DNA of 45,693 nt, taken from positions 1 to 45,693 of the forward strand of contig CAKZQF010000024.1 of NCBI GenBank assembly GCA_937139475.1, written 5' to 3'. The notes below the pieces were generated by a model. It had not been told where the DNA came from. It was given only the letters and a program-made list of their open reading frames with translations, and made no database searches. The DNA comes from an uncultured Gammaproteobacteria bacterium (lineage in GTDB: Bacteria > Pseudomonadota > Gammaproteobacteria > Enterobacterales > Psychrobiaceae). The position numbers were made by a program, and so were the translations under genes. This document shows, piece by piece, positions 1 through 8,692 of this stretch. Positions within the stretch are counted from its first letter, which is position 1; each line of letters opens with the position of its first letter.

Positions 1-1031
1 GCAACAAAAAAGCTTTCAACATCTTCTTTAAGCTGCTGATGGCGAGCTTCTATTGCTAGCTCCTGCTCAAGATCAAACTCGCTGCCACTAATTAACGGTT
101 CGACATAACTTGAGCTGGAAATATCTAACGAGCGTACCACGTCGCCCAATACCTGCTGGTCACCAATTTTATCAAGCGCGACACTGGCACTTGCTATAAT
201 TGGTGCGGCTTGATTAACAAGCTCTGGTACTGACGAACGATTTGGATAATCTCCCACCTCAAAGTTTGGATGCTGCTTTAAAAATGCCGACATATTGGCA
301 ATTAGCTGTGCACGCTCTTGCTGCTGACGAAAACGCGCCATCAGCTCCACTAAGCGCTTTTGTACTTCAAGCAATGAGCTTGAGCTGTCTGAAATAGTCA
401 CCTGTAACTGACTGACTAACAACTTACGTAGTGGCCCACTGCTTTGAGCTAACTCAATCAATTCGTTAAAGTCGATTAACTCAAAGCCATCAAGCAAACG
501 GCGAAGCTGTTTTTGGGCCAATTCATTCTCACGAATCTTTTCACTTAAGTTGCTAACAAAGCCAAAGTCACTATTAAGACGATTCCATAAACTGGCAATC
601 GCATCACTAAATTGCCCCGTCATATCATGTACTTTTTCAGTCAATAACTGAAAGTGATGCTCACTGGCTGCATAGTCACCTCGATATTGCGCGTCGCTAA
701 AGTGTTTAACACGCGTGCGGATTTGTTCAAGCTGCCCTGCAACATCGGCATTGATTTGACGTTTTCGCTCATCCTCGGTGAGACTGGCGATCAGGCTATT
801 TACATCGGGACGCAATGACAGCGGCTGGTTGTCATCTGGACGATGTAACAAACGTGCTTTCACCAGTTTGTCTAAAGCCGAATCATTGATGCTGCCCTCG
901 TCAAAATGACCTTTAATATAGGCATCCATTAACTGGCCACTGTATTTACCAATTAAATTTAACCGAGCAACGCCCAAGGCATGCAGCCTGCTTTGCGGGC
1001 TTTGGTCTTTTTTACTTTTAGAGCGCACCAT
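1..1031 (-). CDS. MksF/JetA-like kleisin subunit of an SMC complex (partial, C-terminus off the left edge)
   Basis: This frame starts with ATG at 1031-1029 and stays open to the left edge, giving about 343 residues. The start overlaps the stop of the preceding gene as TAATG, so translation is probably coupled. The product begins MVRSKSKKDQSPQSRLHALG and is mostly charged helix, with no signal peptide or membrane segment. That fits the kleisin-like third component (MukF/MksF/JetA class) that bridges the SMC heads. The call rests mainly on its place directly after an MksE-like and an SMC gene. Fold-level similarity cannot be checked here and the C-terminal head-binding region is missing. Any nuclease partner (JetD/MksG) would lie outside the window. 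Moderately sure of the family, not of the subtype. Confidence 0.6.
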   Translation of the reverse strand, partial: MVRSKSKKDQSPQSRLHALGVARLNLIGKYSGQLMDAYIKGHFDEGSINDSALDKLVKARLLHRPDDNQPLSLRPDVNSLIASLTEDERKRQINADVAGQLEQIRTRVKHFSDAQYRGDYAASEHHFQLLTEKVHDMTGQFSDAIASLWNRLNSDFGFVSNLSEKIRENELAQKQLRRLLDGFELIDFNELIELAQSSGPLRKLLVSQLQVTISDSSSSLLEVQKRLVELMARFRQQQERAQLIANMSAFLKQHPNFEVGDYPNRSSVPELVNQAAPIIASASVALDKIGDQQVLGDVVRSLDISSSSYVEPLISGSEFDLEQELAIEARHQQLKEDVESFFV

Positions 1032-1651
1032 TAAAACATCGACTCTTGCTGGGGCATGTCATCAAGTGGCAAGGATTCCTCATCCTTAATAAATCTAACC
1101 ATCTCGATAAGCTGTTCAATTTTTCCCGTCACAGTGTAAAACTGTCTGTCTTTATGTGGCTGATACAAATAGCCGGTCTCTTTTAAACGCTTAAATACTT
1201 GCTTAAGTTGCGCGTCGAGATTGTCACTATTGGATTTAAAAAAGCGATCACTGGCTAGTTGATTAAACCGTTGGCGTAGCGATTGATTGTCTTCTGTGCG
1301 CAATGCAAACTCTTGAAACTTAATCGTATCACCAGCACTTAATGAGCCATCTCGGCCCATTGACTCTTGCACTAATTGCATCCATTCGAGTAATGGCAAT
1401 AGCGATTGAATGGTTTGTTTAAATTCTTTTGATAGATGCTCTCGGGCGCTAGCATTTAGCTCCTGATAAGCAAGAAAGAATACGCTGCCGTCCTGACTTT
1501 GCGCTAAGCGGCGATTAAGCGGTCTTAAGAAATGATTAAGTTCTTCCCGCACAACTTCATCTTGCAGGCGGCGAAATGCCTCAGCATCGGTTACTTCACA
1601 AACGCTAGCGCCGGCGAGCAACGTCTCTAACAATGGGCCATGTTCGATCAT
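1031..1651 (-). CDS. MksE/JetB-like accessory subunit of the SMC complex
   Basis: A 206-residue soluble acidic protein that starts with ATG at 1651-1649, overlapping the stop of the SMC gene as TAATG and ending in the same kind of overlap with the next gene. The N-terminal part (about residues 10-55) is rich in L, E and R, and the C-terminal half contains QLKQVFKRLKETGYLYQ. That looks like a winged-helix segment of the MukE/MksE/DUF4194 type, in which tandem winged helices bind the kleisin. Size and position between SMC and kleisin genes match the accessory subunit of a MukBEF-like complex. It presumably acts on chromosomal or plasmid DNA together with its neighbours. No catalytic motif is seen or expected. 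Assignment is by size, composition and context. Confidence 0.65.
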   Translation of the reverse strand: MIEHGPLLETLLAGASVCEVTDAEAFRRLQDEVVREELNHFLRPLNRRLAQSQDGSVFFLAYQELNASAREHLSKEFKQTIQSLLPLLEWMQLVQESMGRDGSLSAGDTIKFQEFALRTEDNQSLRQRFNQLASDRFFKSNSDNLDAQLKQVFKRLKETGYLYQPHKDRQFYTVTGKIEQLIEMVRFIKDEESLPLDDMPQQESMF

Positions 1652-4600
1652 TAGAGTGCTCCTACTGTGGCTTGCTGTAATTGTTGTGCGAGTTTCGCTT
1701 CAATACGATTAACCTTAGGTTCAATTCGCTGTAAGCGTTTATATTGTTTATCAATTAAATAACGGTTCTTAAAGAGTGTTAAAACATCTGATTCTGGATT
1801 TGGAAATGCACCTACAATCGCAATGTTATTGCTGTCACAAGCATTAAAGAGCTTTTCAACGTTGTGATAAGCCAAGGTACCAATTTCATCAATAGGCCAA
1901 TTAACCGCAATCTTAGCGTCACCACGCAATAGTCGGGTAAATGCCAGTAAGAACTTACATAAGATTAGGTATGCCATACCATGAGATGAAGACTCGAGTA
2001 ACTGACGATCGTTTTTGATCACCAAATCGTTACCGCCTTCATTCAAGTGAAGCTCAAGGCGCAATAGCGACTCAATCGAGTAACTCGAATCTGAGCGAAG
2101 CAAATCGACCACATCACTTAGCGCATCAATGTATTCATCTGACGGCAACTCTTTACCACTGTCACGCCATTGCTCGTACAGTGAAGCAAAGCGTTTCAGT
2201 GGCGACCAGAAATTAAGTTCATCCACGGTGGAAATAATTTTAACCTCTGAGCGGTTTATGCCATCGAGGGTTAAATCATCGGCAACGGCGGCGGTTAATC
2301 GTTTCGATTGCCCTGCGATGCGGCGGTTAATATCACTAAATACCACAAAGAATTTGTGCAAATCACCACCGATGGTTTCACCTTGCTCAAGAATTTGGCG
2401 CTGCTGATCCGCCAATATTCGTAGTAAATCGCTAAAGATTGGCAAGCGCTCGCGCATATCTGCCTGTTCATCTAAACGAGACAATTCGCTCATCATCAAG
2501 TCCAGGAACTGTTTTTGTGCATCCACAATAAGTTGGCTTTCGAACTGGTTAAGCTTATCCTTCAAGCTTGCCTGGGTTTTACTACACTGCTCCAAACCTT
2601 GGCTGGTACGACTGATTCGTTCACTTTGGTCGCCTTCAATTGGTGCCAGCCCTTGAGATAACGCGGGACTAATTGTTAGTTGAGATAGCTTAGTTACCAA
2701 TGGTTGTAACGCGTCCATCAGTTTAGCTAATTTCGCCATCGACTCTTTTAGCTCACTTCGCTTGTTCTCTAGCTCTCTCTGGCGCTGATTGAACTGCGTT
2801 TTTTGTTGATTAAGCTGCGTGGTTAGACTCTGCACCTTGGCTTTGAGGTTAGCTTCATCTTCGAGGTACTTAGGACGTGATTTTTGCCACTGTACGTCGA
2901 TGAAATTACGATATTCTCTTAGCTCATCTTGGCGTGACCTAACCTGACTAATATTTGATTCTAATTCGCTAATCCTAGCTTTTAAAGACGCTATAGTTTT
3001 AGGATCTATATCCTTCTCGGCCAGCTCGGCTTCAAACGCCTGTTGCAACTGCTTAATTTGTGCTTTATTGGTATCGCGCTTATGCTCAATTTGCGCTTCG
3101 AGCTCTTTTAACTGCTCGTTAAACAAATCAATTTCTTGTTGCCAATCCGCTTTAAACTCTAATAATTGAGTCTGGTGGTCGTCCTTTAATTCGTTTAAGA
3201 CATCGCTCTTTTGGCCACTGAGTTTCACAACTTGCTCACTTGCCTCTTTCAAACCAATACTGGCGCTATCTCTGCGCTCAGTTAAGCTTGCTTTGTTGGC
3301 TTGTAAGACACGCTGCTTTGATTCCTTCGCAAAATTTACTTCGTTACTTAGCTCACTCAATCGTTGCTTTGTTTGCTGAGTTGTCTCAAAACGCTGTTTA
3401 ACCTTGGCATGTGCATCAGTCAGTGACTTTTCCGCTGTTTCTTGTTCAGCTTGAGCCGATATTAAACGATGTTCTAACTGCTCTTTCTCTATACGCAATG
3501 CCGCTTCATCTTGAGCATAACTTGGTGACTCGATTTCACTAAGATTAAGCTTAATGCCAAATAAATCGCTTTGGTTGTCACCGACTTTGGGCTGAAGATC
3601 ACTACGTTCAAGTAAGTCTTGATTAATGACTTTGCCGATGGTGTTTTCCCAACCATCGATATTGCCACGTAAGAAGTGGCGCAGTGAACCTTGCTCAGGC
3701 GTTATTTGCTGCTCTAGTAACCGTAACGTTTTCGACACTTGATGAACCTGGGTGCGACTTTGCTCCAGCTTTGACTGTGCTTGCTGTTGTAGCTGACGCG
3801 CTTGTTGATGTTCACGCTCAACCCGGCTAAGTTGTTCGTTTAAATCACGCCAGTTGTCTTGGCTTAGTTCCAGTCGCTTGTCGCTTAGGCTTAAATCTTC
3901 CTGCTCTTGGGCGGTTGGCCCCATATTATCAATTTGAGCTTGGCGCTCTATTTGCTGATGTTTGAATCGGTTGATTTGTTGATCATAGTCTTGCGCTAAC
4001 GAATCTTTACGCGATAGGTATTGTTCGTTAAGACTATCTTTTTTATCGCTTTGATTTTGGCGAGCTTCTTCCCTCTGCCCTTCAATAACTCTTGCTTGCT
4101 TACGGTTTTTAACCGTTAAACGCTCTAACGATTCATTTAATGTAAGCTTTTGGCTGTTTAGCGTTGTTTCTAAATCACCAACTTGTTCCAGCAACAGACG
4201 TAAATGTGATTGCTGCTCACTGAGCTCTTCAATCCACAACGGTAGCGCATCGGAATCTAATGCCAGTTGCTCAATATCGCTATCTTGGTAGTTGTCGTAG
4301 GCCACTTGCATGGCATCAAGTTGCTGCTCTGCTTGATTTAGCTCTGCTTTGGTTTTACTCAGCTGGCTATTGAATGAAGACTCACTTTCATTGAAATCGT
4401 TTCTTAGCTCCGAGAGCTGGCTACGCAGTTGTTTTTCATTTTCATCAATATCGGCACGTTCTGTACGAGAGCGTGCTAAGTCCTCATTTATCAGTGGTGT
4501 TAGCTGCGCAAGTTGCCCCTCAATACTGTTGAGGTTAACGGCGACTTGCTCAATCTCACTATGCTGCGCTTCAAGTGAACTGAGGCGCATCGATTGACGC

Positions 4601-5316
4601 ATTTGTTTAATCCAGTCACGCGCTTTGGTGTTTTTAACTCGCGTTGTTGGTTGCACTAAGCCATCTTCTTCAAAAATAGCGGCAAGCATGGTTTTTAGTG
4701 TATCCATCTTGCCTTCTTTGGCATGTACGGCACTAACAAGTTTTTCCAGGTGACGTACCTTGTGGCGCGGTGCAACCAACGAATAGCGTGCTGCAAGCTG
4801 GCGCAATTTCATTCCATCACGGCTGTTGCCACGCAGCGCCGAAACATCATTTTGAATAATGGCGCGAAACTCACTTGTGGCATTTATTTTCGCAGACTTC
4901 TCGATACTTTTTTTGCTTAACTGCTCTAGCCAAAGTTTAGGTTCATAGGCAGAGACCTTGCCGTCTTCCCCCTGATATAGCAGCTGACTCTTATCGTAAG
5001 GCGCATCAACAAAGCGATATTGCACACCATCTTTAGCGCTATGGGTTAGAACCGCTTGGCATAATTCGCCTTCTTCTCGCTGATACTCATAAACCAAATA
5101 ACTATTTGAATTCGGCAAATAGAAATCACCAAACTTACTTCGCGTTTTAGGTACCACCTTACTTGGTAGTTCACCATAAAAAACAGGCACTAAGCGTTGC
5201 AAGGTTGTTTTGCCCGATGCGTTAGTACCACAAATATTAGTGTGACCATCAAGGGAAAGTTCAACCACACCAGGCAGGTGTGTATTGATAAGAATGATGC
5301 GGCGTAAACTTGCCAT
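1651..5316 (-). CDS. MukB/MksB/JetC-like SMC ATPase
   Basis: A 1221-residue SMC-type ATPase. The Walker A motif GTNASGKTT is at residues 30-38. Two long Q/E/K/L-rich coiled-coil arms flank a globular hinge-like part near residues 535-615 (contains GWENTIGKVI). The C-terminal head has a signature-like SSSHG around 1109-1113 and a Walker B ending in D1143-E1144 (PIDEIG). Such proteins hold DNA in ATP-driven loops: MukB and MksB condense chromosomes, while JetC in Wadjet drives plasmid restriction. The length lies between Pseudomonas MksB and MukB. It is first in its operon and followed by overlapping MksE- and MksF-like genes, the reverse of the usual F-E-B order. A promoter candidate sits about 30 bp upstream. 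The SMC call is secure, but whether the complex organises chromosomes or defends against plasmids is open. Confidence 0.85.
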   Translation of the reverse strand: MASLRRIILINTHLPGVVELSLDGHTNICGTNASGKTTLQRLVPVFYGELPSKVVPKTRSKFGDFYLPNSNSYLVYEYQREEGELCQAVLTHSAKDGVQYRFVDAPYDKSQLLYQGEDGKVSAYEPKLWLEQLSKKSIEKSAKINATSEFRAIIQNDVSALRGNSRDGMKLRQLAARYSLVAPRHKVRHLEKLVSAVHAKEGKMDTLKTMLAAIFEEDGLVQPTTRVKNTKARDWIKQMRQSMRLSSLEAQHSEIEQVAVNLNSIEGQLAQLTPLINEDLARSRTERADIDENEKQLRSQLSELRNDFNESESSFNSQLSKTKAELNQAEQQLDAMQVAYDNYQDSDIEQLALDSDALPLWIEELSEQQSHLRLLLEQVGDLETTLNSQKLTLNESLERLTVKNRKQARVIEGQREEARQNQSDKKDSLNEQYLSRKDSLAQDYDQQINRFKHQQIERQAQIDNMGPTAQEQEDLSLSDKRLELSQDNWRDLNEQLSRVEREHQQARQLQQQAQSKLEQSRTQVHQVSKTLRLLEQQITPEQGSLRHFLRGNIDGWENTIGKVINQDLLERSDLQPKVGDNQSDLFGIKLNLSEIESPSYAQDEAALRIEKEQLEHRLISAQAEQETAEKSLTDAHAKVKQRFETTQQTKQRLSELSNEVNFAKESKQRVLQANKASLTERRDSASIGLKEASEQVVKLSGQKSDVLNELKDDHQTQLLEFKADWQQEIDLFNEQLKELEAQIEHKRDTNKAQIKQLQQAFEAELAEKDIDPKTIASLKARISELESNISQVRSRQDELREYRNFIDVQWQKSRPKYLEDEANLKAKVQSLTTQLNQQKTQFNQRQRELENKRSELKESMAKLAKLMDALQPLVTKLSQLTISPALSQGLAPIEGDQSERISRTSQGLEQCSKTQASLKDKLNQFESQLIVDAQKQFLDLMMSELSRLDEQADMRERLPIFSDLLRILADQQRQILEQGETIGGDLHKFFVVFSDINRRIAGQSKRLTAAVADDLTLDGINRSEVKIISTVDELNFWSPLKRFASLYEQWRDSGKELPSDEYIDALSDVVDLLRSDSSYSIESLLRLELHLNEGGNDLVIKNDRQLLESSSHGMAYLILCKFLLAFTRLLRGDAKIAVNWPIDEIGTLAYHNVEKLFNACDSNNIAIVGAFPNPESDVLTLFKNRYLIDKQYKRLQRIEPKVNRIEAKLAQQLQQATVGAL

Positions 5317-5347
5317 GAGTACCTCAAATATGAATCCGTTATCAGGT

Positions 5348-5375
5348 ATGATATAGGTAATTTACGATAGTACAA
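5348..5375 (-). promoter_or_regulatory. Candidate sigma-70 promoter of the SMC operon
   Basis: Read on the minus strand, a -35-like TTGTAC (5375-5370) and a -10-like TATCAT (5353-5348) are separated by 16 bp. Transcription would begin near 5341, about 25 nt before the SMC start codon. Assigned by consensus only. Confidence 0.45.
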
Positions 5376-5478
5376 GGGATGAAGAAACAAGGAGATAAAA
5401 GTACATTTTAGTTAGCTTAAATTACGCTCAGCGCTGACTTAATAATAACCTATCCACGACTCATAAACGGGCCTCAAC

Positions 5479-5507
5479 TTGTAAAGGAACAATGTTGTTC
5501 CTATACT
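5479..5507 (+). promoter_or_regulatory. Candidate promoter of the flippase gene with a palindrome filling the spacer
   Basis: TTGTAA (5479-5484) and TATACT (5502-5507) are spaced 17 bp apart, a good sigma-70 arrangement. The spacer is almost exactly a perfect inverted repeat: AGGAACAA (5485-5492), TG, TTGTTCCT (5495-5502). A dimeric regulator bound there would block or remodel the promoter. The predicted start is near 5514, leaving a leader of about 97 nt. The regulator is unknown. Confidence 0.5.
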
Positions 5508-5610
5508 AAAATCAAGTGTTTATTTAACAAAAATAGCCATATTGCTTGGTTTCCCTGTCTTAAATATAACCACTCCAATATTTCAACGGATCTGATGAGT
5601 TTCAATAGAG

Positions 5611-7107
5611 ATGAAAGAAAGCAATAATTTAGGCAATAGTATCTTCAAGGGTGCGCTCTGGACTGTACTCATGCGATTCTCTGTACGCCTATTAGGCATC
5701 ATCAGCGTATTGATATTGGCGCGCGTTTTAGTCCCTGAGGATTTCGGTCTCGTTGCCAAAGCAGTACTCATTTCAGGCTTTTTAGAGATGTGTAGTCAAT
5801 TTGGTTTTGGTAATGCACTGATCAAAAACCAAGATGCTGACCAGCACGATTATAGTACAGCCTGGACACTCGCCATTATTCGCGGCGTAGTGATTGGCGG
5901 CATCCTTATTGGCTTATCCGGCTACTTTGCTCAGTTTCTAAAAGAGCCTGCACTTCAACCTGTTTTCTGTGTTTACGGCTTAGCGACATTAATTAGTGGT
6001 TTCACCAACATTGGTATCGTCGATTTTAGAAAGAAAATGAATTTTCATCTCGATTTTAAATTTAACCTTTACTTAAAACTCTCTTCTTTTTTCACCACGT
6101 TAACCATTGCACTCATTTGGCAAACCTATTGGGCTTTTCCGATTGGTATTTTGGTTAAAGAAATCACTTCGGTTATCGTAAGTTTTACGCTAAGTAACCA
6201 TCGACCTAGCTTTAGCCTGAAGCGCTGGCGTCCCTTATTTGACTTTTCAAAGTGGATGCTTAGTTACAATATCCTCTCTGCAGTCTCACTAAAACTAGAC
6301 GCCTTTATTCTCAGCCGCTTTGGCAATGAAAAAGAACTGGGGCTCTATACTGTTGCTTACGAGGTCGCTGGAACACCATCTGCTGAAATCGCAATGCCTG
6401 TCGCCCGCGCTTCCTTGCCAGGGCTTTCAAAGTTAAACCAAGAACCAGACAAGTTTCGACAGATGAATGCAGACATACTTGCCAATGTGCTTCTCATCAC
6501 CATTCCTGCAGGGATGGGATTGTCAGCCTTGTCCGTTGAGGCGACAGCGCTACTTCTTGGAACCCAATGGAGTGATGCGGCCATTTATATTGAAATATTG
6601 GCAGTGTTTGGTATTACACGAGTGATTGGTTCAACAAGCGTGTCATCGCTCATCGCTTATGGCTTAGTCGACATGTTGGCAAAGCTATCTATTGCGGTAT
6701 TACTTATTCGCTTAACGTGCCTGCCGTTAGGCTATTTTCTTGGGCAGAGTGTTGGCATGACTTTGGGTGTATTGGTAAGTGGAGGCTTGACCATGCTGAT
6801 GTACTTAGCAATTCAAAGGCACTTTGGTATGCTGGCAATTGGCCAGCTATTCAGGCAGATATGGCGTTTGACCATCGCAAGTATTGTTATGTACTTCGCG
6901 CTAACCCTGTTTTTAGTGCCACTGCCATTGTTATCTGCGCTACCAACTGCCGTTTCATTGCTGATTATGGTGTTTGCTGGCGCTTTATTGTTTGTTGTTT
7001 GCCTAGTAACATTTTGGCTGTGTAGCGGTAAACCACAAGGTGTTGAACATACAACAATCAGTTGGTTCATGCGTAAGTTACCCCGGCAAAAATTAAGCGC
7101 ATCATAA
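5611..7107 (+). CDS. Wzx-like lipopolysaccharide/polysaccharide flippase (MOP superfamily)
   Basis: A 498-residue, very hydrophobic protein with about twelve to fourteen predicted membrane helices spread along its length. The N-terminus (SIFKGALWTVLMRFSVRLLG, then LARVLVPEDFGLVAKAVL) is characteristic of the polysaccharide-transport branch of the MOP superfamily (Wzx/RfbX, WzxC-like). These proteins flip undecaprenyl-linked oligosaccharides across the inner membrane. No glycosyltransferase, polymerase or chain-length gene is next to it, so its substrate cannot be inferred and it appears to be a stand-alone gene here. The ribosome-binding site is weak (AGAG just before ATG). The upstream promoter has a striking palindromic spacer. 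Family is secure; specific role unknown. Confidence 0.85.
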   Translation: MKESNNLGNSIFKGALWTVLMRFSVRLLGIISVLILARVLVPEDFGLVAKAVLISGFLEMCSQFGFGNALIKNQDADQHDYSTAWTLAIIRGVVIGGILIGLSGYFAQFLKEPALQPVFCVYGLATLISGFTNIGIVDFRKKMNFHLDFKFNLYLKLSSFFTTLTIALIWQTYWAFPIGILVKEITSVIVSFTLSNHRPSFSLKRWRPLFDFSKWMLSYNILSAVSLKLDAFILSRFGNEKELGLYTVAYEVAGTPSAEIAMPVARASLPGLSKLNQEPDKFRQMNADILANVLLITIPAGMGLSALSVEATALLLGTQWSDAAIYIEILAVFGITRVIGSTSVSSLIAYGLVDMLAKLSIAVLLIRLTCLPLGYFLGQSVGMTLGVLVSGGLTMLMYLAIQRHFGMLAIGQLFRQIWRLTIASIVMYFALTLFLVPLPLLSALPTAVSLLIMVFAGALLFVVCLVTFWLCSGKPQGVEHTTISWFMRKLPRQKLSAS

Positions 7108-7203
7108 CAGCGGCTCGCTTTTTTCTGTCCTTAAAAAATGATATCTTTGTACCAGCAAGAAAATTTTCCTTTAATCAAAATCTTAAGGGAGTGAGCAAGC
7201 ATA

Positions 7204-8592
7204 GTGCAGCAAACGAAACTAGCACAAGATGAAAGTCTCTCAATTACATTAAATCACCAATTACTGCCATTAGAACAGCAGCGTATCGACGTCTATATGT
7301 CATTGCCCAATGAGATGGGCATTAGCCCACAAACGTTAGATGAACAAAGCTATTTTCACAGCAGCATTAAAACGCGTTCGGCTTATTATTCTGATCAGTT
7401 ACATTTGCCCCTGGTTCGCAGTCGCTTTATTAGTGCGCAAAAAGGCCAGCAAGATGATTATCGCGTCAATCTCAATTTATTTTGTTATCAAATCAAAATG
7501 GCCCTTGATCTGGACGTAAAACAAGCGCTGCAGCAACGAGAGTCCGAAGAATTCTATCCAACAACACTTGAGCTAGCGACACAAACGATAGCTTTACTCA
7601 AAAAACTGCGCCGCAATAGTCCTAGCGACCAAAAATTTAAGTCATATTATGATAATGCTGACAACTACTTAAGCTGGCATGTCGAACAGTCCTTCTTGAA
7701 AATATTGGCCAAGGGGCCAAAAACCAGTGAGGACAGCGAAATAAGAGAGCAACTGTTAGCTCTTTGTCAGGCAGAAAATGATTATAGAGGCACTAACCAA
7801 TACAACTCAAAAACCACGTTAGATGATCCCAACCGAATCACCAATAAAATGCGCTTGTTGCAGCGACTCATTGAATATGGAGTCGTTTTTAAAAAGGATG
7901 TTAGACATCTTAACAAGAACTTAAAGCGTGCCGTACGGGGCTGTGTAACCGCTATTATTATGGCATTTGTGATGACACTAGTGCTTAATGCACGTTCATC
8001 ATTTACTGAAGTTACCATTGTTCTTGTCGCATTACTTGGGGTTATTTACGGGCTCCGTGAAACGTTCAAAGATGATATCACTCAAGCACTCTGGCGACGC
8101 ATTCAACAGGGACTTCCTAAATGGCAACATACGTTTAGTAACAGTGCAACAAAAACCAAAGTTGCGAAACAAACGATTTGGCTTGAGTACATTAAAGCAT
8201 CTCGTTTGCCACCTATTGTTAGCAAGCAGTTAAATAAAAGACGCCAGCAAAATAAATTGGCTGCTCAGTTGTTGCACTTTCGTAGTGAAACTAAGGTTAT
8301 CGCTAAAAGGTTTCTTCCTGGGTATGATGAGATTCAGCAACAAATTACCTTTAACCTCACACCCTTTGTACGCTTTTTAAAAAAAGGCGAAGGCCGTTTA
8401 TATACCTCAGATGGAAATAAGATCAGCCAGCAGGGAGTGGAACGTCGCTATCAAATCAACATGGTCTTGGTACAGACTCAAAAGGACGAACAATACATCC
8501 AACGATTTAAAGTGACTTTGAATCGCTCAGGGATTATCAATATCGAAGCGATGAACAAATCTGTACACAAAACAAACAAAGAGAACAAATAA
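7204..8592 (+). CDS. Hypothetical protein with a central two-helix membrane hairpin
   Basis: A 462-residue protein not recognised as any named family. It starts at GTG with a Shine-Dalgarno-like AAGGGAG about 12 nt upstream. The first 240 residues are soluble and charged, with many Q, R and K. Two adjacent hydrophobic segments follow around residues 247-285 (AIIMAFVMTLVLNA and VTIVLVALLGVIYGL) and would form a membrane hairpin with a very short loop. The remaining 175 residues are again soluble and basic. This suggests an inner-membrane protein with two large domains on the same, probably cytoplasmic, side. It lies 96 bp after the flippase gene and 100 bp before a c-di-GMP signalling gene, all on the plus strand, so co-transcription is possible. 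No function is proposed. Confidence 0.75.
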   Translation: MQQTKLAQDESLSITLNHQLLPLEQQRIDVYMSLPNEMGISPQTLDEQSYFHSSIKTRSAYYSDQLHLPLVRSRFISAQKGQQDDYRVNLNLFCYQIKMALDLDVKQALQQRESEEFYPTTLELATQTIALLKKLRRNSPSDQKFKSYYDNADNYLSWHVEQSFLKILAKGPKTSEDSEIREQLLALCQAENDYRGTNQYNSKTTLDDPNRITNKMRLLQRLIEYGVVFKKDVRHLNKNLKRAVRGCVTAIIMAFVMTLVLNARSSFTEVTIVLVALLGVIYGLRETFKDDITQALWRRIQQGLPKWQHTFSNSATKTKVAKQTIWLEYIKASRLPPIVSKQLNKRRQQNKLAAQLLHFRSETKVIAKRFLPGYDEIQQQITFNLTPFVRFLKKGEGRLYTSDGNKISQQGVERRYQINMVLVQTQKDEQYIQRFKVTLNRSGIINIEAMNKSVHKTNKENK

Positions 8593-8692
8593 TAAGCTAC
8601 CATTAATAAATTGTTACGTAAGTTTGAACATAACGGTCATATACGTTAGTTTAACCCCACTTAGTATTAGACGAAAGGCGATACTCTTTTTC

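Noticed and set aside
8624..8692. TTG start extending the EAL protein upstream
   Set aside because: It would place 23 charged residues ahead of a well-formed signal peptide; the ATG at 8693 gives a normal export signal.
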